32,055 bases of DNA from JBBDNC01 sp040877875 (GTDB lineage: Bacteria > Bacteroidota > Rhodothermia > Balneolales > Balneolaceae), in assembly GCA_040877875.1 (NCBI GenBank), contig JBBDNC010000047.1, positions 1 through 32,055 on the forward strand. The letters are read 5' to 3'. Numbering within the stretch: position 1 is the first letter of the stretch; each line of letters starts with the position of its first letter. Under the pieces are notes generated by a model that had not been told where the DNA came from, did not search any database, and worked only from the letters and a program-made list of their open reading frames with translations. A program made the translations under genes and the position numbers. Shown here piece after piece: positions 17,084-25,236 of the stretch.

Positions 17084-17121
17084 TAAAAATGCCGAGGTTG
17101 TGGGTCAACACAAACCCCGGC
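17084..17121 (-). terminator. Rho-independent terminator of hsp20
   Basis: On the minus strand, about 60 bp after the hsp20 stop, GCCGGGGTTTGTG pairs with CACAACCTCGGC (one bulge, one G-T pair, six-base loop). It is followed by ATTTTT at 17090-17085. This separates hsp20 from the HtrA gene downstream. Confidence 0.75.
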
Positions 17122-17181
17122 GCTAACTAACCTGCTCTCTTTGTTAGGGGATAACGTTAATAATTCCAGCGATTTTCTTAC

Positions 17182-17610
17182 TTACTTGATCGAAATCTGC
17201 TTTTGAACCTTGTCTTTGCTTTTTCCAATCGAAACCGTCAAAATTCCATTTTCATAGGTGGCTTTCACGCTGTCCTGATCAATATTGTCAGGAAGCTGGA
17301 AAACCCGTGTAAACGATCCGTATGAGGATTCTACCTTATGAAACGTTTTACCTTCCGTTTCATTTTCCAGTTTTCGTTCACCGCTTATATTTAATCTTCC
17401 GTCCTCTAATTGAACCTTGATATCCTCCCTTTTCATTCCCGGAAGCTGGACATCAATTTCATATTGTTTTTCCGTTTCGGATACATCTATCCTTGGAACA
17501 AACGAATGTTTTCGGTTTGAAACCGCTTCGTTGAAAAATTCATCTAATACATCGGAGAATTTTGATCCAAAAAAGTCAGTATCCGGCCGGTTATATTTAA
17601 TCAGTGTCAT
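17182..17610 (-). CDS. Hsp20/alpha-crystallin small heat-shock protein
   Basis: The product is 142 residues from the ATG at 17610. It has a short N-terminal arm (DTDFFGSKFSDVLDEFFNEAV) and an alpha-crystallin domain from about residue 40 (RIDVSETEKQYEIDVQLPGMKREDIKV) to the C-terminus, including GILTVSI. It should bind unfolding proteins as an oligomeric holdase, with ClpB and DnaK/DnaJ completing refolding. I chose 17610 rather than the ATG at 17625 because GGAGG (17618-17622) stands 7 bases before 17610, a rare clear Shine-Dalgarno here. A -24/-12 promoter candidate lies about 55 bases upstream and a good terminator follows. The C-terminal IXI motif is weak or absent (KQISIK end). Confidence 0.95.
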   Translation of the reverse strand: MTLIKYNRPDTDFFGSKFSDVLDEFFNEAVSNRKHSFVPRIDVSETEKQYEIDVQLPGMKREDIKVQLEDGRLNISGERKLENETEGKTFHKVESSYGSFTRVFQLPDNIDQDSVKATYENGILTVSIGKSKDKVQKQISIK

Positions 17611-17662
17611 AATTTTACCTCCCAAGTAATAAGACTATTTATGGTTGACTTCACTTCTATAG

Positions 17663-17679
17663 ATGCAAGATGAATGCCA
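17663..17679 (-). promoter_or_regulatory. Sigma-54-type -24/-12 promoter candidate for hsp20
   Basis: The minus strand reads TTGGCATTCATCTTGCAT around here. GG at 17678-17677 and GC at 17666-17665 have exactly ten bases between them, matching the RpoN consensus except in the sixth and seventh positions. The predicted transcription start near 17653 leaves a leader of about 43 bases that contains the Shine-Dalgarno sequence. Visual match only. Confidence 0.6.
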
Positions 17680-17725
17680 ACCGAAATACCGGGGGGAATT
17701 CTGACACTAAGGTTCGGAGAAAATG

Positions 17726-17796
17726 TTCTTTTTTCAGACTTACCGACAAAACAGTAGAGATTGTCAGAATACGATCGTCATTGTGTCTGAAAAGAA
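17726..17796. promoter_or_regulatory. Nested inverted repeats upstream of hsp20, candidate activator site
   Basis: An outer inverted repeat TTCTTTTTTCAGAC (17726-17739) / GTCTGAAAAGAA (17785-17796) encloses GACAA (17745-17749) / TTGTC (17761-17765). It lies about 50-120 bp upstream of the -24 element, the usual place for enhancer-binding-protein sites at sigma-54 promoters. A GACAA/TTGTC pair also precedes the dnaJ promoter candidate. Confidence 0.35.
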
Positions 17797-18076
17797 GGAA
17801 AGAAACTGACGTTTTGTTAGCACTTTACAGTTTGCAAGGATTGACACTATGTATCAATGAACAGAGTAGTTTGGCTGTAATAGAGAAGGGATTCAACTCT
17901 CTGCTTGCAGAAAACCGGGGGTGTCCGCTCTTAAACTGACAAACTGGAACCTTCCACCGATTGAGCAATGACAACGAACTCCTTTTCACTTTTGCGTTCT
18001 GCCTTCTCACTGTAGCCCTTCCGCCAGCCGGCGGATGACACACTGATCACTGGTAACTGTTTACTGGTAACTGAAA
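17797..18076. other. Rest of the 466-bp gap between hsp20 and DAHP synthase
   Basis: This part holds a REP-like palindrome (18020-18035) and a tandem direct repeat ACTGGTAACTG (18049-18059 and 18063-18073) ending just at the DAHP synthase stop. The plus-strand frame 17670-17939 has no protein-like pattern and overlies the putative hsp20 control region, so I do not call a gene. Confidence 0.5.
18020..18035. repeat. REP-like palindrome, copy 4
   Basis: TCCGCCAGCCGGCGGA is a 16-bp palindrome with perfect arms apart from the central pair. It shares its core with the copies at 3723-3736 and 30294-30309. It lies between the hsp20 control region and the DAHP synthase stop, where it could also act as a terminator stem. 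Confidence 0.6.
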
Positions 18077-19474
18077 TCATTTATTTTGGCCGTAGCTGGA
18101 ATTCCATTCCTTGCTGACTAAAAAGGCCATTTCCAGGCTCTGCTCATAGTTCAACCGGGGATCACAATACGTTTCATAGTTCCGTTTGAGGCCGTCTTCG
18201 TTCAGGCCTTTCGCCCCGCCCACACATTCGGTAACATTATCGCCGGTAAGCTCGAGGTGGACGCCACCCAGGTAATTCGCTTCGGCTCTGTGTACAGCAA
18301 ATGTCGATTTGATCTCCTGAAGGATATCATCAAAATTCCGGGTTTTAACATTTTGAGAGGTCGAAAATGTATTGCCGTGCATCGGGTCACAACTCCAGAC
18401 AACCGGAAATCCTTCCCGGTTCACACCGCGGATCAATTTGGGCAAGTCCTCCTCCACCTCATCGACACCGAAACGCGTAATCAAAACGACTTTACCGGAT
18501 TCATGGTTTGGATTCACTTTCCGGATTAACGTCAGGATCTGATCCAGGTCAAACGGCGGGCCTACTTTGATGCCAATCGGATTCTGTACTCCGCTCAGAT
18601 ACTCAACATGAGCATTATCCAGGCCACGGGTTCGGTTTCCAAGCCAGATCATATGACTGCTCAGATTATACCAGCCTGTTTTCCGGGGCACCCTGCGGGT
18701 TTGAGCCGCATCATAATACAGATTCAGGGCCTCGTGCGATGTATATATATCAATCTTTTGAAGAGTATTGAATTGATTCGGAGTGATCGACTCCATAAAG
18801 GTCACAGCCTTGTTGATGGAATGAACCATCTGCTCGTATTCCTTGTAATACTCATTGTTTTTCATGAAGTCGAGCTCCCACTGTTCGGGATGATGAAGAT
18901 CTGCAAATCCTTCATCGGCCAGCGCTCTTAAGAAGTTTAACGTAAGGGCGGATTTATGATAGGCTGTAATCATCCGCTTCGGATCCGGTTTTCGGGATTC
19001 GACATCCGGTTCAAAACTGTTAATCAGATCTCCCCGGTAGTTCAACATTTTCTCACCCTTCACCACCTCATAGTCTTTGGATCTCGGCTTGGCAAACTGC
19101 CCGGCAATACGCCCGACTCTTACGACCGGAGTTCCCATTTCATGAATGAGAATAAAACTCATCTGCAACAGGATCTTCAACTGGTTCACAATCTTGGGGG
19201 CATTGCAGGCTTCAAAAGTTTCGGCACAGTCCCCTCCCTGCAGGAGAAAAGCATTTCCAGCCGCTACATCTGATAACTTTGACTTCAAAGCTTCAATTTC
19301 CCAGGAAGTCGTCAATGGAGGATACGTGCGAAGCTCGTCATAGGTCTTTTGCAGCTCATCCTGATCCGGATAGGAAGGCAACTGCTGAATTTCAAAGTCA
19401 TTCCACGAAAGCGGATGCCATTCGCCTTTTTTAAGTTTTTCCGATCGTTTCAGAGGGGGTTGTTTAATAGCCAT
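18077..19474 (-). CDS. Class II DAHP synthase (3-deoxy-7-phosphoheptulonate synthase)
   Basis: The product is 465 residues from the ATG at 19474; a TTG at 19489 would add five residues and is less likely. This is the plant/Mycobacterium-type enzyme joining phosphoenolpyruvate and erythrose 4-phosphate, the first step of the shikimate pathway. Diagnostic segments are LQGGDCAETF (metal-ligand Cys83), RVGRIAGQFAKPRS (119-132), CDPMHGNT with a metal-ligand His, GGVHLELTGDNVTECVGG with a Glu ligand, and YETYCDPRLN with an Asp ligand. No other aromatic-pathway gene is in the window. It is divergent from uvrA across about 227 bp. Confidence 0.95.
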   Translation of the reverse strand: MAIKQPPLKRSEKLKKGEWHPLSWNDFEIQQLPSYPDQDELQKTYDELRTYPPLTTSWEIEALKSKLSDVAAGNAFLLQGGDCAETFEACNAPKIVNQLKILLQMSFILIHEMGTPVVRVGRIAGQFAKPRSKDYEVVKGEKMLNYRGDLINSFEPDVESRKPDPKRMITAYHKSALTLNFLRALADEGFADLHHPEQWELDFMKNNEYYKEYEQMVHSINKAVTFMESITPNQFNTLQKIDIYTSHEALNLYYDAAQTRRVPRKTGWYNLSSHMIWLGNRTRGLDNAHVEYLSGVQNPIGIKVGPPFDLDQILTLIRKVNPNHESGKVVLITRFGVDEVEEDLPKLIRGVNREGFPVVWSCDPMHGNTFSTSQNVKTRNFDDILQEIKSTFAVHRAEANYLGGVHLELTGDNVTECVGGAKGLNEDGLKRNYETYCDPRLNYEQSLEMAFLVSKEWNSSYGQNK

Positions 19475-19701
19475 AATCAACGGGTACAATACCTGATTTC
19501 AGAGATAATTTTCAAATTTCATCAAGAGGACAAGATCCTCTTTTTAATATTAAGTCTCAAATATACAAACCTTTTTACAGATTATCTGAAAAGGATCTCA
19601 ACCGGAACACCTGACCATGATTTTATCAAGAATCAACGGATGAGTTTGCTTCACCATTTTTGTATTTTGTAAAATTCGTCCATTAAAAAAATACAACGTT
19701 C
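19475..19701. promoter_or_regulatory. Divergent DAHP synthase / uvrA promoter region
   Basis: The region contains a hairpin-like palindrome: CAGAT (19578-19582) and ATCTG (19584-19588), flanked by CCTTTT (19570-19575) and AAAAGG (19589-19594). An AT-rich TTTTTGTATTTTGTAAAA stretch just before uvrA (about 19655) could be its promoter. No known operator is recognisable. Confidence 0.35.
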
Positions 19702-22545
19702 TTGCGAGATCATATAATCGTTCGCGGTGCCCGTGAACACAACCTTAAAAATTTTGACATCGATATCCCCCGGGATAAGCTGGTTGTCATTACCGGGCTG
19801 TCCGGATCGGGTAAATCCTCCCTTGCATTCGACACGATTTATGCCGAAGGGCAACGCCGTTTCCTGGAATCCCTCTCGGCATATGCCCGGCAGTTTCTTG
19901 GGATGATGGAACGTCCGGACGTCGACTTTATCGACGGACTCTCCCCTGTCATTTCTATCGACCAGAAAACAACAAATCGCAACCCGCGCTCAACCGTCGG
20001 GACCATCACTGAAATTTACGATTTTCTCAGGCTCTTGTATGCCCGGATCGGAACTCCCTATTCCTATACAACCGGCAATCCCATGCAGAAACAGTCGGCC
20101 GATCAAGTCCTGAATAATATTCTTGAAATCCCGGCCGGCACCAAAGCGTATTGCCTCGCACCGGTGGTTCGAGGCCGAAAGGGACATTACCGGGAACTTT
20201 TTGAACAAATTCAAAAACAGGGATTCGTAAAAGTCCGGGTTGACGGAGAGCTTATTGATCTTGAAGAAGGCCTGAAGGTGGACCGCTATAAAACCCACAA
20301 TATCGAAGTCGTGGTGGACCGGTTTATAATCAGTGAAAAAAGTAAAAACAGGATCTCCGAAAGCGTTCGCCTGGCCCTGGAAATGGCAGACGGGAACCTG
20401 ATTCTGGCCATTCAGAATGAAAACGGGGAGATGAAAGACAAGGTTTATTCCATGAATCTATTCGATCCCGAAAGCGGACTCTCCTACGAAGATCCTGCCC
20501 CGAATCTCTTCTCCTTTAATTCTCCCTACGGGGCTTGTAAAAACTGCAACGGGCTGGGTTATGAATATGATGTAAGCCGGGAACTGGTGATTCCCAATCC
20601 AAAACAAACCATAAATGAAGGAGCCATTCGGTATTTGGGAACCCCGCGCGATATCTTTGCCTTCAAGCAACTCAAAGCAGTGCTCGATTCCCAAAATCTT
20701 GACTTTGACACCCCTGTCAAGGATTTTCCAAACGAGGCCCTGGATCTGCTTTTTGAAGGAGGCGGAGACCGGAAATTTGATGTGAGCTATGATTTTAAAA
20801 ATAACAACGTTACATACAAACACAGATTTCCGGGCCTCAAAGCCATTATCCGGGATCAATATGAAGAGAGCAAATCGAGCAAACAGCAGGAGAAGGCAAA
20901 ATCATTTCTGAAGAAAGGCACGTGTAACGTATGTAACGGCGGAAGACTGAACCGGGAGGCACTTTCTTACAAAATTGATGGTTTAACCCTCCATGACCTG
21001 GTGTCGCGCGATATTCAATCGCTGCGCACGACAATCGGTAATCTGAAGTTGAATAAACGCCAGCGAACCATTGGCCAACAGGTACTCAAGGAGGTTCGGG
21101 ACCGCCTCGATTTTCTACTGAATGTCGGGTTGAGTTATTTGACGCTTAACCGTGAGGCACAAACCCTGAGCGGCGGGGAAGCCCAAAGAATTCGCCTGGC
21201 TACACAAATCGGAACTCAGCTTGTCGGAGTCCTTTACATTTTGGACGAACCCAGTATCGGTCTCCACCAGCGCGACAATATTCGTCTGATTCGCTCCCTG
21301 CAAACATTGCGAGATCTTGGAAATACCGTCATAGTGGTTGAACATGACCGGGAAACCATCGAAAACGCCGACTATGTAATTGATATGGGGCCCGGTGCGG
21401 GTGAACAGGGAGGGTCGATCGTCACCCAGGGAACTGCGGAAGAACTGGATCCCGATTCAATGACTGCCCGTTTTCTTCATGACAAGGAAGTAATACCCCT
21501 GCCTGAAAAAAGGCGAAACGGCTCCGGACAAGAGATCATCATTCGCGGGGCACGGGGCCATAATCTGAAAAATGTAACCCTCCAAATTCCCCTTGGCCGT
21601 TTTATCTGTGTGACCGGAGTCAGCGGAAGCGGAAAAAGCTCGCTGATCAACCAGACCCTGGAACCCCTGCTATCCTCCCTGTTTTATAACTCCAAGTCCG
21701 TGCCTCTGCCTTATGATGAGGCAGAAGGCCTTGACGAGGTAGACAAGGTGATCTCGATCGATCAAAGCCCGATCGGGCGGACCCCGCGGTCCAACCCGGG
21801 AACCTACACCAAGGTTTTTGACCATATCCGATCCCTGTTTGCCGAACTTCCCGAATCGAAAATACGGGGATACGACCAGGGGCGTTTCTCCTTTAATGTA
21901 AAGGGAGGCCGGTGTGAAACATGCCGGGGAGACGGGGTTCGAAAAATCGAGATGAATTTCCTGCCGGATGTCTATGTAGATTGTGAAGCTTGCGGCGGCC
22001 GCCGATACAACCGGGAAACCCTGGAAATCTATTACAGAGACAAAAATATCTCGGAGATTCTGGACATGACGGTGAGTCAGGCGTTTAACTTTTTTGATTC
22101 CCTCCCTTCGATCCGGCGAAAACTGGAGACACTCGTGGATGTAGGCCTGGGCTATCTTCGCCTGGGGCAACCCAGCACAACCCTCAGCGGCGGGGAAGCT
22201 CAACGGATCAAACTGGCAAGGGAACTCTCAAAAGTAGGAACCGGCGATACCCTTTATATTATGGACGAACCGACGACGGGGCTTCATTTTCAGGATGTGC
22301 GTATGCTGGTGGACGTCATCCAGCAACTGGTGCAAAAAGGCAATACGGTCATCGTGATCGAGCATAACCTGGATTTGATCAAGGCGGCAGACTGGATCAT
22401 CGACCTCGGCCCGGAAGGCGGAAACGAGGGCGGGGAAATCATCGCCTCCGGATCGCCCGAGCAACTGGCACGGCAACCGGAGAAGAGTTACACCGGGAAA
22501 TTCTTGCAGGAAGAGTTTCAACGACTTGAAATAGTCTCTTCCTGA
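19702..22545 (+). CDS. uvrA: UvrA, excinuclease ABC subunit A
   Basis: The product is 947 residues, full-length UvrA. It has ABC half 1 with Walker A GLSGSGKSS (32-40) and signature LSGGEAQRIRLA, and half 2 with Walker A GVSGSGKSS (639-647) and a second LSGGEAQRIKLA. The zinc modules have cysteines near 279/282 with 408/411 and at 738/741 with 761/764. UvrA dimers with UvrB find bulky DNA lesions for nucleotide excision repair. The start is a TTG: an in-frame stop lies at 19684-19686 and no ATG occurs between it and the conserved N-terminus DHIIVRGAREHNLKN. There is no Shine-Dalgarno sequence. Confidence 0.97.
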   Translation: MRDHIIVRGAREHNLKNFDIDIPRDKLVVITGLSGSGKSSLAFDTIYAEGQRRFLESLSAYARQFLGMMERPDVDFIDGLSPVISIDQKTTNRNPRSTVGTITEIYDFLRLLYARIGTPYSYTTGNPMQKQSADQVLNNILEIPAGTKAYCLAPVVRGRKGHYRELFEQIQKQGFVKVRVDGELIDLEEGLKVDRYKTHNIEVVVDRFIISEKSKNRISESVRLALEMADGNLILAIQNENGEMKDKVYSMNLFDPESGLSYEDPAPNLFSFNSPYGACKNCNGLGYEYDVSRELVIPNPKQTINEGAIRYLGTPRDIFAFKQLKAVLDSQNLDFDTPVKDFPNEALDLLFEGGGDRKFDVSYDFKNNNVTYKHRFPGLKAIIRDQYEESKSSKQQEKAKSFLKKGTCNVCNGGRLNREALSYKIDGLTLHDLVSRDIQSLRTTIGNLKLNKRQRTIGQQVLKEVRDRLDFLLNVGLSYLTLNREAQTLSGGEAQRIRLATQIGTQLVGVLYILDEPSIGLHQRDNIRLIRSLQTLRDLGNTVIVVEHDRETIENADYVIDMGPGAGEQGGSIVTQGTAEELDPDSMTARFLHDKEVIPLPEKRRNGSGQEIIIRGARGHNLKNVTLQIPLGRFICVTGVSGSGKSSLINQTLEPLLSSLFYNSKSVPLPYDEAEGLDEVDKVISIDQSPIGRTPRSNPGTYTKVFDHIRSLFAELPESKIRGYDQGRFSFNVKGGRCETCRGDGVRKIEMNFLPDVYVDCEACGGRRYNRETLEIYYRDKNISEILDMTVSQAFNFFDSLPSIRRKLETLVDVGLGYLRLGQPSTTLSGGEAQRIKLARELSKVGTGDTLYIMDEPTTGLHFQDVRMLVDVIQQLVQKGNTVIVIEHNLDLIKAADWIIDLGPEGGNEGGEIIASGSPEQLARQPEKSYTGKFLQEEFQRLEIVSS

Positions 22546-22709
22546 GGGGGGAATCCCGCACGAATAGCAACAACCACCCGCGTATCAACGTTGTGGGGAT
22601 GAATATAAATGAATGAATCAGATAAAATTCTCTGATATTCGATGCAATCGATATGGATATTGTATTATAAAGTTGTTCACCTGTTTTCTTCTCCCTATTT
22701 TATATTTTC

Positions 22710-23264
22710 ATGCACATATTTAGAAAGCATATCATTCAGTGGGCGATAGGCCTGTTATTGATAACCGGACTGACGGCACACCTCGTCATTCCGTTTTCAA
22801 GCCAGGCTAAAAAGACAGCATTTGCCCAATGGCTGGATCTCAAAGTGGAAGATCAGGGAAATGAAACCGAATCTTCCCTCAGAGACCACATCCGGCAACT
22901 TCCTTTCCAAACGGAGAGTTTTGATCTGTTGCTTCAGGAAGCTTCTCTTCTGATTGTTGCCAATCAAAAGGAATTTAAACTTCCCGTTAAACAAAGCACC
23001 GAAGATTCGGAAAATCTTGGGCAATGGCTCATCAAGCAGTGGTCGATCCACCAGGATCATTCCAGCCGGCAGGATGCGGTTGTCCCTGAATCCATATTCT
23101 CTTCTCAAAAATGGCATCTTCAACAATCGAATTTTCTGAAGAGCATTCTGTCTCCATCGAATTCCCTGCAGCTTCTGCCAAAAACGGATGCGATTACCCC
23201 TGATTTTGTCGTCAGGCTGCTGACCCTCCCATTCTTAAGCGGCATCTCGATCAATGCTCCTTAG
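22710..23264 (+). CDS. Unknown signal-anchored protein upstream of secD
   Basis: The product is 184 residues and I do not recognise it. Residues 9-28 (IQWAIGLLLITGLTAHLVIP) form one hydrophobic segment after a basic MHIFRKH start, so it is either a signal peptide or an anchor. The rest is polar, helical and Gln/Ser-rich, with no cysteines and no repeats. It ends 115 bp before secD on the same strand, so read-through is possible but not shown. The start follows a pyrimidine-rich, AT-rich leader with no Shine-Dalgarno sequence. A link with protein export is only positional. Confidence 0.65.
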   Translation: MHIFRKHIIQWAIGLLLITGLTAHLVIPFSSQAKKTAFAQWLDLKVEDQGNETESSLRDHIRQLPFQTESFDLLLQEASLLIVANQKEFKLPVKQSTEDSENLGQWLIKQWSIHQDHSSRQDAVVPESIFSSQKWHLQQSNFLKSILSPSNSLQLLPKTDAITPDFVVRLLTLPFLSGISINAP

Positions 23265-23379
23265 GCCTTCCCTTTCCCTGACTTTAAGCTTATTCCCGAT
23301 ATATAATCATTCATTAACGGGTACGTGCTGTGTCATGTACTTTTTTAACTAAAAAATTCATTTTAAAACTTGTGTTGCC

Positions 23380-25179
23380 ATGAAAGGAAATGGAGTTAAA
23401 ATCGGCTTTATTGTATTTTTTCTGGGGCTAACGCTCTGGTATCTGTTCCCTACAGTACAGTTAATCCTGGAAGAAAGATATATTGAAAGTATGCCTGAAG
23501 TAGAACAGGTTGCTTATCAGCAAGAAAACTATACAAAACTTCAGGATCTGCGGGAACGGTCGCTGTCCCTCGGCCTTGATCTGCAAGGTGGAATGCATGT
23601 AGCCCTTGAAATCGGTACTCCCCGGTTACTCGTTGAACTGGCCGGAGACTTTGGCGACGAATCCCTTGAGGAAGTCGTAAGTATTGCCGCAGAACGGGCT
23701 TTTGAACAGCGAACGGATCTTATTGACGAGTTTGTAGCTGAATTTGAAAGCCGGGACCCGGACGCCCGCCTCAGCCGTTACTACCGGTCGGATTCTGAAA
23801 ACATCACACGCCGATCTACAAATGAAGAGATTGCCCAGTTTCTGAAAAACCAGCGGGATGAAGCGGTAGACCGTGCAATTGAAATTATCCGCTCCCGTGT
23901 AGACCGTTACGGGGTCACCGAACCTTCTATCCTGAAACAGGGCAACAACCGGATCATCGTTGAGCTGCCGGGAGTAGATGACGAAGAACGGATTCGAAAC
24001 CTGCTGAAGGGAACTGCCCGCCTGGAATTCCGGCTGGCTGCGGATCCCGATGAATTAAACAGTGCCCGTCAGAGCATTGTCAGCCACTTCCAGTCGTTAG
24101 CCGAGGAAAGCGAGGAATTCGAATCCAATCCGCTTACCCAGGTATTGCAGACACAGGGAAACAATCGATATGTATTCGGTTATGCGGCAGGCACGGATAC
24201 AGCCCTTGTCAACGAATTGATTACACGTGAAGATGTGCAACGCCTGCTGCCTCGCAATACGACCCTGATGTGGGGTGCAACTCCTTTCGCAGTACAGGAG
24301 GGACGGGATCTTTTTGAATTAATCGGAGTCCGCTCTCAAATCGAACTCACCGGCGATGTCATAGTAGAAGCCCGTGTTGCATTCGATCCGACGACCAACG
24401 CCGCTGAAGTTTCGATGAACATGAATTCGGAAGGTGCCCGGCGGTGGGCACGGATTACCGGCGCAAACGTCGGCCGGCCGGTAGCCATTGTACTTGACGG
24501 GTACGTCTATTCTTACCCCACCGTTCAAAACCGGATTAACAACGGCCGGTCCTCTATTTCGGGCCTCGGGGGAGTGGAAGAAGCAGAAGATCTTGTCAAT
24601 ATCCTGCTTTCCGGTGCCCTTCCGGCCCCGCTTGATATTATAGAGGAACGAACGGTGGGAGCTACACTCGGTGAATCCTCTATTCGGGCCGGATTTTTCT
24701 CGGTCATCTTCGGCCTGCTCATAGTCGCATTCTTTATGATCGCCTATTATCATGTGGGCGGCGCCATTGCAGATCTTGCGTTGCTTCTCAATATCATTTT
24801 CATACTGGGGATCCTGGCCGGATTCCAGGCAACTCTTACCCTGCCGGGGATTGCCGGGATTGTCTTGACCATCGGTATGGCCGTGGATGCCAATGTACTG
24901 ATCTTCGACCGTATCCGTGAAGAACTGCGTGCCGGCAAGACCTTGCGTGCAGCGATCGATAACGGTTATTCCAATGCAATGAGTGCCATTATCGACGCAA
25001 ACGTGACGACGTTTTTCGTGGGAATCATCCTGTACAGTTTCGGAATCGGCCCGATCAAGGGATTTGCCGTAACCCTGATGGCCGGAATTGCCGCTTCACT
25101 CTTTAGTGCAATTGTGATCACACGGGTCGTCATTGACTACCTGACAAGCGAAAAGAAAGCGAAAATCAGCTTTGGATAA
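23380..25179 (+). CDS. secD: SecD, protein translocase subunit
   Basis: The product is 599 residues. It has one N-terminal membrane helix (about 7-30), then the large periplasmic P1 region with LGLDLQGGMHV (64-74), AIEIIRSRVDRYGVTEPSI and RIIVELPGV. The C-terminal half is a five-helix RND-type membrane domain (about 435-590) with GIAGIVLTIGMAVDANVLIFDRIREE, the conserved Asp-containing proton-relay segment. SecD and SecF use the proton gradient to pull preproteins out of SecYEG on the outer face. It is followed 57 bp later by secF, as separate genes rather than the fused secDF of many Bacteroidota. Confidence 0.97.
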   Translation: MKGNGVKIGFIVFFLGLTLWYLFPTVQLILEERYIESMPEVEQVAYQQENYTKLQDLRERSLSLGLDLQGGMHVALEIGTPRLLVELAGDFGDESLEEVVSIAAERAFEQRTDLIDEFVAEFESRDPDARLSRYYRSDSENITRRSTNEEIAQFLKNQRDEAVDRAIEIIRSRVDRYGVTEPSILKQGNNRIIVELPGVDDEERIRNLLKGTARLEFRLAADPDELNSARQSIVSHFQSLAEESEEFESNPLTQVLQTQGNNRYVFGYAAGTDTALVNELITREDVQRLLPRNTTLMWGATPFAVQEGRDLFELIGVRSQIELTGDVIVEARVAFDPTTNAAEVSMNMNSEGARRWARITGANVGRPVAIVLDGYVYSYPTVQNRINNGRSSISGLGGVEEAEDLVNILLSGALPAPLDIIEERTVGATLGESSIRAGFFSVIFGLLIVAFFMIAYYHVGGAIADLALLLNIIFILGILAGFQATLTLPGIAGIVLTIGMAVDANVLIFDRIREELRAGKTLRAAIDNGYSNAMSAIIDANVTTFFVGIILYSFGIGPIKGFAVTLMAGIAASLFSAIVITRVVIDYLTSEKKAKISFG

Positions 25180-25236
25180 TCTCTCAATTGGAAAAGATCA
25201 TTTTAATAAAAATTTTAAAACATTCGGGACAACATT

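Noticed and set aside
17818..17830. TTAGCACT resembling half a CIRCE element
   Set aside because: The second half (GAGTGCTAA) is not present at nine bases distance.
17670..17939. 89-codon plus-strand frame upstream of hsp20
   Set aside because: No recognisable composition or motif; it overlaps inverted repeats and the promoter candidate of hsp20.
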